This document shows positions 8,161-16,526 of a DNA stretch of 64,000 nucleotides, piece after piece. The DNA is from Hydrogenophilales bacterium (lineage in GTDB: Bacteria; Pseudomonadota; Gammaproteobacteria; Burkholderiales; Thiobacillaceae). The position numbers were made by a program, and so were the translations under genes. Each line of letters begins with the position of its first letter. Position 1 is the stretch's first letter. The notes below the pieces were generated by a model that was given only the letters and a program-made list of their open reading frames with translations, ran no database searches and was not told where the DNA came from. The stretch spans positions 1-64,000 of the forward strand of contig JAHFRD010000014.1 of NCBI GenBank assembly GCA_023258975.1. The letters run 5' to 3'.

Positions 8161-9876
8161 CTAAAACAGCTTGGTCACTTGCAGCCAGAAGCGGCCCGCG
8201 CTATCGGGTTCGGATTGCGCCGCCTGGGAGCCAAGTTTCCAGGCATAGTCGGCGCGCAGGTTCCAGTCGCTCGCTGTCTTGTAGGCCACACCGATACCCG
8301 CCGAAGAGAGTGTGCGCACTTTTTCGCCGGTGTAGCCGGCCCAGGTTTCATGAACCAGGCGCGAGACACCGAAGTCCGCGAGCAGCATGAGGTCGAGAGA
8401 ACCGTTCGCCACCGGCCCCAGCGTGTGCCGCAATTCAAGATTGAGCATGTGGACATCATCTCCGGCCGCCTCCGCCTGGGGATAAGCGCGCACGCCGTTA
8501 GGCCCGCCCAGAGACATCTTTTCCGAGGAATCCAGGTTTTTCGAGGCGATCTGGCCGGAATAGCTGGCCGAAAGACTGAGGCCGGAACCCAGATAACGCT
8601 GATGGGTGGCACCCAGGACAAGCTTGTTGAAGTTTCCGCGCGTGCCCGCCGGTGACACGGCGGCATCGAGATCTCCTGAATACAAGAGCGCGGAATAAGT
8701 GCTCTTGCCGAGTTGATTTTCATGGTCGCCCAGAAGACCCAGGCTGGCCACGCTTGAATTCTTGTCGCTGCTGGATGCCCCGGTGCGATCATGCAATTTC
8801 TTGTAATCGAACCCGACGCGGCCACGCAGATTGAATTGCGCCGAGCGCGCCAGGGCATGGTTCCAGGTAAGGCCGGCGGTACGAGCGTTGCCGCTGGCAT
8901 CCAGACTGGCGAAGTTGCTGCCCAGGCGGTAGTCGGCCTGGGTCAGCGAGACCCCCAGCGTGTCGCCGGAATAGCCCAGAGGCATCTGATAGCCAAGCTG
9001 GCCGTAAACCAGGCCCTCGCCACTGCTCAACAAGCGCGCGGAGAAACGGTCGCCGATGCCGGCCGGGTTGTTGAAGGCGAGACTGCCACCCAGACGATAA
9101 TGGCCGGTGTAACGACTACCCGCGTTGTCGAACTCCAGGCTGCCGACAAGCGGTTTGCCATCACGGAGTTCAAGCACGAAATCGGAAGCGCCCACCACGC
9201 TCCCGGGCCGCAGGATGCTGGAGGCCTCGATGCCGGGAAGATCGTCGGCGAGCAACGTGGCCCGCTCCACCGCGCGGCCGGTGATGACCTCGCCGGATTT
9301 GAAGGGCCGCGCCAGCGCTTGCGCGGCTCGTTCTTTGAGACTGCTCTGGTTGCGTACCACGATTTCGCCATAGCGCCCTTCCAGCACGGCGATTTCAACC
9401 ACGCCCGCGACGATGTCCTGGGCCGGAATATAGGCGCGCGCCAACATCACATCGTTATCACGGTAATGGCGGGTGATGCGCTGCGCCACGGCATCCAGTT
9501 CCGCCAGAGTCAGATCGCGGCCGATTGCGTCCTGCAGCAGGGCTTCCAGGGTGGCAGCGGGAAACAACGTGGCGCCGCTGACGCGCACGCCGCGTAGCGG
9601 AATGCGGAATGCGTCGTCCCCCTTCAGCGCGGGGCGGGTGGCCTCTTCGGCTTTCGGCACGGGGGGAGCGCCCCTTGGCGCGACGGGCGCGGGCCGCACA
9701 CCTTCGAGAATCTGGCCGGCATCGGGTGGAACAGGCGCCGCCTGGGCCACAAGCGGACAAACCAGCAACAAAGTGGCCAACCGGCTGGTTGCGGAATAAA
9801 GCACACGCGTCGCGCAGCCTGTAAGCTCAAAGTGGGCTTGGCGGGATTCCAGCAGCTTGAATGGCTCGCATCTCAT
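8161..9876 (-). CDS. Two-partner-secretion outer-membrane translocator (TpsB/ShlB/FhaC family)
   Basis: The product is up to 571 residues. An export signal (ATSRLATLLLVCPLVAQAA) is followed by a proline-rich segment, POTRA-type domains (about 90-230, containing VSGATLFPAATLEALL and VLEGRYGEIVV) and a 16-strand-type beta barrel ending FWLQVTKLF with a terminal phenylalanine. The LGGPNGVRAYPQ motif matches the conserved VRGY/F motif of the FhaC lid loop. It should export one TpsA adhesin or haemolysin. No tpsA gene is adjacent. The start is ambiguous: the ATG at 9876 leaves a long pre-signal extension, and a GTG at 9804 gives a normal-length signal peptide. The pairing with lapD/lapG recalls the CdrAB/LapG arrangement. 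Confidence 0.88.
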   Translation of the reverse strand: MRCEPFKLLESRQAHFELTGCATRVLYSATSRLATLLLVCPLVAQAAPVPPDAGQILEGVRPAPVAPRGAPPVPKAEEATRPALKGDDAFRIPLRGVRVSGATLFPAATLEALLQDAIGRDLTLAELDAVAQRITRHYRDNDVMLARAYIPAQDIVAGVVEIAVLEGRYGEIVVRNQSSLKERAAQALARPFKSGEVITGRAVERATLLADDLPGIEASSILRPGSVVGASDFVLELRDGKPLVGSLEFDNAGSRYTGHYRLGGSLAFNNPAGIGDRFSARLLSSGEGLVYGQLGYQMPLGYSGDTLGVSLTQADYRLGSNFASLDASGNARTAGLTWNHALARSAQFNLRGRVGFDYKKLHDRTGASSSDKNSSVASLGLLGDHENQLGKSTYSALLYSGDLDAAVSPAGTRGNFNKLVLGATHQRYLGSGLSLSASYSGQIASKNLDSSEKMSLGGPNGVRAYPQAEAAGDDVHMLNLELRHTLGPVANGSLDLMLLADFGVSRLVHETWAGYTGEKVRTLSSAGIGVAYKTASDWNLRADYAWKLGSQAAQSEPDSAGRFWLQVTKLF

Positions 9877-10149
9877 TCCACTAATCGCTCATCCATTTCA
9901 TGAACAAAAAAATCTATCTCATTGTTTTTTTGCAATCTTTGCACAATAAGCACATCTCATGCCAGTAATTCAGGCCAATTTATCGGCCGATTGAGGCCGT
10001 GCCAAGCGGAAACGTCACGCCCGAAATTCCGCCATCACTGCCATAACGCATTGAATTTCCGACCATCCCGTCCGGAAACCATCCTGAACATGGGAGACAT
10101 CGGGTCGACTGGCCAGGCGTCAAACAAGGGGGATGAGTGTCGGAAATAT
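9877..10149. other. AT-rich intergenic region upstream of the TpsB gene
   Basis: This 273-bp gap between the smc 3' end and tpsB (both minus strand) has no credible gene. It has A/T runs (9904-9935), unlike the flanking coding DNA, and probably contains the tpsB promoter. A weak hairpin with TTTCCG/CGGAAA arms lies at 10056-10078, just beyond smc. No operator can be named with confidence. Confidence 0.4.
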
Positions 10150-13100
10150 TTACAGCGCCATTCTGACCGCATCTTCCACATCCACCGCCACCGGGCGCGA
10201 AACCCCCGGTTCCGGCATGGTAACGCCGACCAGGTTGTGCGCCATTTCCATCGTGATGCGGTTGTGGGTGATGAATAGAAACTGGGTTTCCGCCGACATC
10301 TTGCCGACCAGCGCGCAGTAACGCTCGGTATTGCTGTCGTCGAGCGGCGCATCCACCTCATCGAGCAGGCAGAACGGCGCCGGGTTGAGGCGGAAGAAGG
10401 CGAATACCAGAGAGAGCGCGGTGAGCGCCTTCTCGCCGCCGGAAAGCAGGTGGATGGAACTGTTCTTCTTGCCCGGCGGCTGCGCCAGCACGGTGAGGCC
10501 GGCATCGAGGATTTCATCGCCGGTGAGCGTGAGTTGCGCCTCGCCGCCGCCGAACAACTCGGTGAACAGCACCTTGAACTCGCGGCTGACTTTGTCGTAG
10601 GTGTCTTTCAGGCGGATACGCGTTTCCACGTCGATGCGGCGAATGGCTTCTTCCAGTGTGTTGGCGGCGGTTTCCAGGTCTTCCGCCTGGGCATCCAGAT
10701 ACTGTTTGCGCTCCCGCGCGGCCGTGAGTTCGTCCAGGGCGGCCATGTTGACCGGGCCAAGCGCGGTGATCTCGGCCTCCAGGCGATTGAGCTCGTTTTT
10801 CAGCCAGGTTTCACTTTTCCCGGAGAGGCCAGCCGTTTGAACCGATGCCTCCAGTTCCACCTCGGCCACGCCTTCCAGTTCTTCGACGTAGCGCGCTTCG
10901 TTGAGGCGAGCTTCCTGAGACTTCAATTCCAGCGCGATTTCACGCTCCTTGAGCGGCTCCAGGGCGCGTTCACAGGTGATGCGCGCGGTGTCTAGGTCGC
11001 GCAGGCCGGCATTGGCGCCTTCCAGAGCCTCGCGCGCGGCGGTCAGCGCGGCCTCGGCGGTCTGGCGGCGCGCCAGGGCGTCATCCAGCGCGGCCAGAGT
11101 GGGCGACTCCTGTGCCTGGTCGAGTTCCGCCCGCAAGCGCTCGAAGGACTGGGCCAGGTCTTGCAGGCCGCGCGTGGCGCGCTGTTTGCGCTCGTCCAAT
11201 TCATTCAGGCGGGCGGTGAGGGAACGCGCCAGGAACGCGGCCTCCTGTGCCTCGCGCTCGGCCTGGCGCTGGCTTTCACGCACCCCGTGCAGCTTCTGTT
11301 CGGCGGCCTGGCGCGTGGCCCGCGCCGTATCCAGTCGTTCGCGCGCCTCGTCGTGTTCCAGGCCGGCCTCGCGCTGGCACTCGCTGGCGTCATTCCAGGC
11401 GGCTTCTTCCACGGCCAACTGGTCGTAGATCTCGTTCAATTCCTTTTCCGTCTGAGCGCGCCGTTCGGCGACCCGGCGCGCGGCTTCCTGCACCCGCACC
11501 AGGCTGACCTGCAATTCATGCACCTGGCTTTGCGCCTGCGCCAACTGTGCCTGCAAAGCCTCGCCCTGACGCCGCGCGGTTTGCTGCGCGGACTCGGCTT
11601 GCATGACTTCTTCGGCCACTTCCTCGACGGAGGATTGCGCCAGTTCCAGGGCACCTTCCAGGCGCTCGATCTCGCGGGCTCGCGCGATCAAGCCCTGATG
11701 CCCCTTCTCGGGGGCGTTGAAGACCAGGCTGTCGCGGCTGACCCGGTGGCCATCGCGGGTGGCGATGAAACCGCCGGGCGGCAGGCTGCCGCGCCGCGTG
11801 ATTGCGTGACGCAGGCTGTCGGTGGCATAGGCCAGGGCCAGGCGATCCGCGAGGAAGCGGGCGATCAGCGGATCGTCCGTATGAATGAGGCCGACGAGGG
11901 GGTTGAGATCGCCCTCGCCACTCGGCGGCGAGGTGAGCAACGCCCCGCCTTCCGCAGCGCCGGCTTTATGTCCCGAAGGGACGGTATCCTTTAGGGCCTT
12001 GCCGGCGTCTATTAACGGCAGCCGGCTGGAAGCCGGCGCTACAGAGAAATCGTTCGCTGATTCGAAGGGTTGAGCTTCGTGGGAGAGCAGCAGTTCGAAA
12101 CGCGCTTCCGGGACGGCCCAATCTTCCCGCGCCTCCACCGCCAATGCCGCCATCGCCTCGCCCAACGCGGCTTCCACGGCGGTTTCCCAGCCCTCTTCCA
12201 CCCGTATCCCCTGCCACAGGCGCGGCGCCGATTCCAGGCCGAGGTGTTTGAGCCAGGCGGCGCCGCCGCTTTCCGCCTGATGCACGCTGTTTTGCAGTTT
12301 CTTCAAGGCGCCGGATTCCGCTTCCAGGCGGTGCAACTCGCGGTTGGCGGCATCCTGGGCCTGGCGCGCCTGGCGCAATCCCGCTTCGTGTCGCGGCCAT
12401 TCGGCGCGCGCGCTGTCCAGATACTCGCGCAGGCGTTCCACCCGTTCCTGCCCGGTTTCCAGTTCCATCCGCTGGCGTTCGACTTCGGCCTCGTCGTTTT
12501 CCGCAAGTTGTTCCTGTTCCCGCAGCAACCGGAGTTCGCGCGCCTTCAATTGATTGATGGCGCGCTCCGCGTGGGCGGCGTTGGCTTCTTCCAGTTGCGC
12601 GGCCTGCTCGAATTGCGCCATTTCCCGCTGCGCTTCGGCGACGGCGGCTTGGGCGGCGCGCCAGACGGCATCGGCTTCCGGCAGATTGTCGCTGGCCTGG
12701 GCGGCGCGTTCGGACAGGATTTCCGCCTGTTCCTCAGCCTGCTCCAGGTCGAGGCGGCGCTGCTCGATCTCGCTCTCGACGGCTTCCCGCTCGACCTGGG
12801 TGGCGGCCTGGCGTTCCCCGGAGAGGTGGATTTCCCGCGCCAGGCGTTCGCGGGTGGCGCGCAGGTGGCGCAGCTCCTGCTCCACCCGGGAGACTTCGCC
12901 GCTTTCCGCGTAGAAATGCGCCTGCGCCTGATTGAGGGCTTCGGTGGCGTTGAACTGATCCAGGCGGCGACTTTCCAGTTCGGATTCCAGGTGGCGCAGT
13001 TCCGCGGTTCTGGCTTCGATGTCGTTGCGCGCGGTCTCCCGCTGCCGCGCCAGTTCCACCTGGCGCGCCCGCGCTTCACGCTTGCGGGTGAGGGCCAGGA

Positions 13101-13791
13101 AGCGGGTCTTGAGGGCGCGGTCGGCATCCAGCCCGAAAAAGCGCCGCGCCACCTCGGCCTGCGCGGAGAGCTTCTCCAACTGCCGGCCGAGTTCCTCGCG
13201 GATGTCGGATACGCGTTCCAGGTTTTCGCGGGTGTCGCGCAGGCGGTATTCGGTCTCCTTGCGCCTTTCCTTGTATTTGGAAACCCCCGCTGCTTCTTCC
13301 AGAAAGCCGCGCAACTCCTCCGGCTTGGCCTCGATGATGCGCGAGATCATGCCCTGCTCGATGATCGCGTAGGCGTCGCCACCGAGGCCGGTGCCGAGGA
13401 ACAGGTCGGCCATGTCGCGCTTGCGAACCTGGACGTTGTTGACCCAGTAGCTGGAATCCCCCGCGCGGGTCAGCACCCGTTTGACCGCGATTTCGGCGTA
13501 TTGCGACCACTGCCCCGCCGCCTTGCCCGCGCTGTTGTCGAACAGGAGCTCGACCGAGGCGCGCGACGCCGGCTTGCGCCCGGAGGAACCGTTGAAAATC
13601 ACGTCCTGCATGCTGGCGCCGCGCAATTCGCGCGCCTTCGATTCGCCCAGCACCCAGCGTACCGCGTCGATCACGTTCGACTTGCCGCAACCGTTGGGGC
13701 CGACGATGCCGGTCAACTGCGCGCCGGCAGGAAGTGTCACCGGATCGACGAAGGATTTGAAGCCGGCGATGTGAATATGTTTTAGGCGCAA
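10150..13791 (-). CDS. smc: Chromosome segregation ATPase SMC, with a repeat-derived insert in the hinge
   Basis: The product is 1213 residues from a TTG start at 13791 (LRLKHIHIAGFKSF). The N-terminal Walker A GIVGPNGCGKSNVID, two long coiled coils around a hinge, the signature LLSGGEKALTALSL and the Walker B LLDEVDAPLDD are all present. SMC forms a ring with ScpA/ScpB and compacts and segregates DNA. An upstream in-frame ATG at 13860 adds 23 non-family residues and runs into the queF promoter, so I prefer the TTG. The protein is longer than a typical SMC (about 1170 residues). The excess matches residues about 578-622 of the hinge, which are translated from dispersed repeat DNA (11925-12060). 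Confidence 0.95.
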   Translation of the reverse strand: MRLKHIHIAGFKSFVDPVTLPAGAQLTGIVGPNGCGKSNVIDAVRWVLGESKARELRGASMQDVIFNGSSGRKPASRASVELLFDNSAGKAAGQWSQYAEIAVKRVLTRAGDSSYWVNNVQVRKRDMADLFLGTGLGGDAYAIIEQGMISRIIEAKPEELRGFLEEAAGVSKYKERRKETEYRLRDTRENLERVSDIREELGRQLEKLSAQAEVARRFFGLDADRALKTRFLALTRKREARARQVELARQRETARNDIEARTAELRHLESELESRRLDQFNATEALNQAQAHFYAESGEVSRVEQELRHLRATRERLAREIHLSGERQAATQVEREAVESEIEQRRLDLEQAEEQAEILSERAAQASDNLPEADAVWRAAQAAVAEAQREMAQFEQAAQLEEANAAHAERAINQLKARELRLLREQEQLAENDEAEVERQRMELETGQERVERLREYLDSARAEWPRHEAGLRQARQAQDAANRELHRLEAESGALKKLQNSVHQAESGGAAWLKHLGLESAPRLWQGIRVEEGWETAVEAALGEAMAALAVEAREDWAVPEARFELLLSHEAQPFESANDFSVAPASSRLPLIDAGKALKDTVPSGHKAGAAEGGALLTSPPSGEGDLNPLVGLIHTDDPLIARFLADRLALAYATDSLRHAITRRGSLPPGGFIATRDGHRVSRDSLVFNAPEKGHQGLIARAREIERLEGALELAQSSVEEVAEEVMQAESAQQTARRQGEALQAQLAQAQSQVHELQVSLVRVQEAARRVAERRAQTEKELNEIYDQLAVEEAAWNDASECQREAGLEHDEARERLDTARATRQAAEQKLHGVRESQRQAEREAQEAAFLARSLTARLNELDERKQRATRGLQDLAQSFERLRAELDQAQESPTLAALDDALARRQTAEAALTAAREALEGANAGLRDLDTARITCERALEPLKEREIALELKSQEARLNEARYVEELEGVAEVELEASVQTAGLSGKSETWLKNELNRLEAEITALGPVNMAALDELTAARERKQYLDAQAEDLETAANTLEEAIRRIDVETRIRLKDTYDKVSREFKVLFTELFGGGEAQLTLTGDEILDAGLTVLAQPPGKKNSSIHLLSGGEKALTALSLVFAFFRLNPAPFCLLDEVDAPLDDSNTERYCALVGKMSAETQFLFITHNRITMEMAHNLVGVTMPEPGVSRPVAVDVEDAVRMAL
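11997..12043. repeat. Dispersed palindromic repeat copy inside smc
   Basis: The segment contains CCTTGCCGGCGTCT, a short spacer, then AGCCGGCTGGAAGCCGGCGCT and ACA. The same two blocks in the same order occur at 57.16-57.21 kb in non-coding DNA. Here the repeat lies in the smc hinge coding region and reads through in frame as APASSRLPLIDAGKA. An adjoining CCCGAAGGGAC palindrome (11972-11982) and a GC-rich block (11925-11960) appear to belong to the same insertion. Confidence 0.75.
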
Positions 13792-13824
13792 GGGCGGATA
13801 CGAAGGCTGTGGGGGGCGGACGTC

Positions 13825-13830
13825 TATAAT
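13825..13830 (+). promoter_or_regulatory. Probable -10 box for queF
   Basis: A perfect TATAAT lies 32 bp before the queF ATG. The -35 region is not recognisable at 17-18 bp. The same TATAATCCGCGC context precedes fabI at 15636, which supports a vegetative promoter. Confidence 0.5.
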
Positions 13831-13862
13831 CCGCGCGCATTCTACTTTTTCTCTCCGCACTC

Positions 13863-14282
13863 ATGCCTACCCAAGCCAGCAAGACTCTGGAAACCTTTGA
13901 CAACCCGAACCCCGGCCGCGATTACCACATCCACATGGAAATTCCGGAGTTCACCTGTCTGTGCCCGAAAACCGGCCAGCCAGACTTCGCCACTCTGTAT
14001 CTGGATTACATCGCCGACCAGCGCTGTGTGGAGTTGAAGAGCCTCAAGCTGTACATCTGGTCGTTCCGCGAGGAAGGGCATTTCCACGAAGACGTCACCA
14101 ACCGCATCCTTGATGATCTGGTGCGCGCCACCGATCCGCGTTTCATGCGCCTGACCGCGAAGTTTTATGTGCGCGGCGGCATTTTCACCAATGTCGTCGC
14201 GGAACATCGCAAGCCCGGCTGGGAGCCGGCGCCGCGCGTCGAACTGAGCCAATTCGCGGGCAATTCCAATACCCGGGGCTGA
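13863..14282 (+). CDS. queF: NADPH-dependent 7-cyano-7-deazaguanine reductase QueF
   Basis: This 139-residue protein reduces preQ0 to preQ1 in queuosine tRNA-modification synthesis. It is the short (YkvM-type) unimodular form. The catalytic cysteine lies in [14 protein letters not shown] and the QueF motif is [20 protein letters not shown]. The gene is divergent from smc and has its own TATAAT at 13825-13830. The ATG at 13863 follows a poor ribosome-binding site but matches family starts. Other queuosine genes are not in the window. Confidence 0.96.
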   Translation: MPTQASKTLETFDNPNPGRDYHIHMEIPEFTCLCPKTGQPDFATLYLDYIADQRCVELKSLKLYIWSFREEGHFHEDVTNRILDDLVRATDPRFMRLTAKFYVRGGIFTNVVAEHRKPGWEPAPRVELSQFAGNSNTRG

Positions 14283-14283
14283 T

Positions 14284-14910
14284 TCAGGGCTTCGGCCCCC
14301 GGGTCAGCCACAACAGGGTGTCCAGGCGGCGTGTGTCTTTTTGTTCCACGCGAACACGCGCCATGCCGGCCGAAGCGACATGGATGCTGTAAGCCTGCGT
14401 GGGTGACAGACCCAGCACATGGCAGATCGCCATGCGCATCACCCCGGCATGCGCCACCACCAGGACATGGCCGCCGACGTGCCCGGCCAGGAGGTCTTCG
14501 TAGGCCGTGCTGACGCGCGCATGGAAAGCCGCCAGCAATTCCGCGCCTCGCGGCCGGTAGCGCACCGGGTCGCGTTTGAATTCAAACACGCATTCGGGCT
14601 CTTCACGCTTGAGTTCATCCGGCGCCCTGCCTTCCCAGATGCCAAAGCCGACTTCCTTGAGGCGCTCGTCATAACTCAACGGCAAGCCGGTCTCCGCGGC
14701 CAGCCATTCCGAGAATGCCGCGCAGCGGGCCAGGGGAGAACTGGCAATGGCGGTCCACGGGCGTTCTTCGGCGGTGGCGGCGCGCATCTGCGCCCAGCCT
14801 TTCTCGGACAGCGGATCGTCGATCTGGCCCCGATAGCGGCGGCCGCCCACCGGCTCGCCGTGACGCAGGAAATCGAGTTGCGTGTAGACCGGCTTCGCGA
14901 GGATGGCCAT
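14284..14910 (-). CDS. Histidine phosphatase family protein (phosphoglycerate mutase/CobC-like)
   Basis: This 208-residue protein has the N-terminal catalytic LRHGEP motif (about residues 12-17), the second histidine in VVAHAGVMR, and the family arginine and glutamate (SSPLARCAAF, EVGFGIWEGR). Members dephosphorylate small metabolites or proteins; CobC-type alpha-ribazole phosphatases look like this, but no cobalamin genes are nearby and the substrate is unknown. The ATG at 14910 overlaps the ParA stop as TGATG, so the two genes are translationally coupled. The 3' end is 1 bp from the convergent queF stop. Confidence 0.85.
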   Translation of the reverse strand: MAILAKPVYTQLDFLRHGEPVGGRRYRGQIDDPLSEKGWAQMRAATAEERPWTAIASSPLARCAAFSEWLAAETGLPLSYDERLKEVGFGIWEGRAPDELKREEPECVFEFKRDPVRYRPRGAELLAAFHARVSTAYEDLLAGHVGGHVLVVAHAGVMRMAICHVLGLSPTQAYSIHVASAGMARVRVEQKDTRRLDTLLWLTRGPKP

Positions 14911-15569
14911 CAGACGTTTTCTCCATTCAGCAGTCCTTCCACTTCGCGCCGCAGGGCCTCCAGTTCCAGGATCGCCAGCCCGGCGCGCGACCCTAGCGCG
15001 GCGATGGTCGCACCCAGGGCCGCGCACTGGCGATAGGCGGTTCGGCTTTTCAGGCTGGCGGCCAGGAGCGGGATGCCGAATTCCGGCAACATGCCCAGCA
15101 CCTCGCGCGCCAGCACGGTGTTCGGCTGCATCTGATTGACCACCAGGCGCGCGAGCAGATTGGGGTTCTTGTGGCGCGCGTCGGCGATGGCCTCGCGGAT
15201 GCGCACCGAGGCCCATAGATCCAGCGGCGAGGGGATCACCGGCACCAGGGCGAGATCGGCGATACGCAGGGCGCTTTGCGTCACCGGCGCGGCGGCGGCG
15301 GGAGGGCTGTCGATGACGATGTAGTCATAGGCATCGCGCCGTTTGCGCAAGGCCTTGTGCAGCTTGCCTTCCTCGCCGGAGACATCCTCCACCACCGCCG
15401 GATAGCCCTCCCCCATGCCGGCCCAGTGCAGCGAGGTGTTCTGCGGGTCGGCGTCGGCCACCAGCACCGCGTGGCCGGCATCCGCCAGGCTGCCCGCCAG
15501 CAGCATGGCCAGGGTGGTCTTGCCCGCGCCTCCTTTCTGATTCACCACGGCGATAATTTTCGCGTTCAC
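14910..15569 (-). CDS. ParA/MinD-like P-loop ATPase
   Basis: This 219-residue protein has the deviant Walker A KGGAGKTT at about 10-17, Walker B-like YIVIDSPP, and an ADPQNTS segment. It is a short ParA of the kind that partitions plasmids or positions cellular cargo by ATP-dependent DNA or membrane binding. There is no ParB or helix-turn-helix protein beside it. The GTG at 15569 is chosen because GGAG is spaced 7 bases upstream and the protein then begins directly with the P-loop strand ([13 protein letters not shown]). An upstream in-frame reading to 15731 covers the fabI promoter. It is coupled to the downstream phosphatase gene. Confidence 0.88.
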   Translation of the reverse strand: MNAKIIAVVNQKGGAGKTTLAMLLAGSLADAGHAVLVADADPQNTSLHWAGMGEGYPAVVEDVSGEEGKLHKALRKRRDAYDYIVIDSPPAAAAPVTQSALRIADLALVPVIPSPLDLWASVRIREAIADARHKNPNLLARLVVNQMQPNTVLAREVLGMLPEFGIPLLAASLKSRTAYRQCAALGATIAALGSRAGLAILELEALRREVEGLLNGENV

Positions 15570-15635
15570 GACGCCACTCCGGAATTCAACCCGCGCGATG
15601 GTAGCGCGGACGTCCGACCCGCGCAGCGGTACGGG

Positions 15636-15641
15636 TATAAT
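15636..15641 (+). promoter_or_regulatory. Probable -10 box for fabI
   Basis: TATAAT lies 32 bp before the fabI ATG, in the same TATAATCCGCGC context as the queF promoter. No convincing -35 is visible at standard spacing. Confidence 0.5.
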
Positions 15642-15672
15642 CCGCGCCGTTTCATTAACCGAGTACCGCGAC

Positions 15673-16467
15673 ATGGGCTTTCTCTCCGGCAAAAAAATTC
15701 TTGTCACCGGTCTGATCAGCAACCGCTCCATTGCCTACGGGGTGGCCAAATGCTGCCACCGCGAGGGCGCGGAACTGGCCTTCACCTATCAGGGAGAAAA
15801 GGTCAAGGATCGGGTCATGGGATTGGTTCAGGAATTCAGCAAAGGCGAGCCGCTGGTCTTTCCCTGCGACGTAGCCAGCGACGAGGAAATCGCCACTCTG
15901 TTCGACAACCTGGGCAAACACTGGGACGGCCTCGACGGCCTGGTTCACTCGATCGCCTTCGTGCCCAAGGATGCGCTGGTCGGCAGTTACATCGACAACG
16001 TCACCCGCGAGAATTTCCGTATCGCCCACGACATTTCCAGCTACTCCTTCACCGGACTGGCCAAGGCCGCCCTGCCCATGATGCAGGGGCGCAACGGCGC
16101 GATGCTGACCATGACCTATCTGGGCGCGGTGCGCTCGGTGCCGCACTACAACGTCATGGGACTGGCCAAGGCCAGCCTGGAAACCAGTGTCTATTACCTG
16201 GCATCCAGCCTGGGGCCGCGCGGCATCCGGGTGAACGGCCTGTCCGCCGGCCCGATCAAGACCCTGGCCGCTTCCGGCATTTCCGACTTCAGCAAGTTGC
16301 TGGCCTGGGGCGAACAGCACTCGCCGCTGCGCCGCAACGTCACCATCGAGGAAGTCGGCAACACCGCCGCCTTCCTGATGTCCGACCTGGCCTCCGGCAT
16401 CACCGGCGAAATCACCTATGTGGATTCCGGCTTCAACAGCACGGCCGGTCTATCCGTGGACGAGTGA
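15673..16467 (+). CDS. fabI: Enoyl-[acyl-carrier-protein] reductase (NADH) FabI
   Basis: This 264-residue short-chain dehydrogenase relative catalyses the last step of each fatty-acid elongation cycle. The cofactor loop is [18 protein letters not shown]. The FabI active-site region reads [15 protein letters not shown] and [24 protein letters not shown], giving the Y-x6-K arrangement of FabI (Tyr in HYNVMGLAK). The substrate-loop region [13 protein letters not shown] is also typical. The ATG at 15673 matches family starts. A perfect palindromic terminator follows at 16481. Confidence 0.97.
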   Translation: MGFLSGKKILVTGLISNRSIAYGVAKCCHREGAELAFTYQGEKVKDRVMGLVQEFSKGEPLVFPCDVASDEEIATLFDNLGKHWDGLDGLVHSIAFVPKDALVGSYIDNVTRENFRIAHDISSYSFTGLAKAALPMMQGRNGAMLTMTYLGAVRSVPHYNVMGLAKASLETSVYYLASSLGPRGIRVNGLSAGPIKTLAASGISDFSKLLAWGEQHSPLRRNVTIEEVGNTAAFLMSDLASGITGEITYVDSGFNSTAGLSVDE

Positions 16468-16480
16468 ACCGGGCGTAGCC

Positions 16481-16516
16481 CAACAAAAAAGCCGGGCATG
16501 CCCGGCTTTTTTGTTG
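16481..16516. terminator. Bidirectional intrinsic terminator (perfect 36-bp palindrome)
   Basis: An exact inverted repeat reads CAACAAAAAAGCCGGGC from the left, and its complement ends in TTTTTTGTTG. It gives a GC-rich stem flanked by A and T tracts on both strands and lies between the convergent fabI and ppiD genes, ending both transcripts. Confidence 0.9.
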
Positions 16517-16526
16517 TCTGAAAAGC

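Noticed and set aside
12070-13785. 571-residue open frame on the plus strand opposite smc
   Set aside because: It is an antisense shadow of a strongly supported smc coding frame, caused by high GC and few stops. It has low-complexity composition and no start context.
13792-13860. ATG at 13860 as the smc start
   Set aside because: It would add 23 residues unlike any SMC N-terminus and would overlap the queF promoter; the TTG at 13791 fits the family start.
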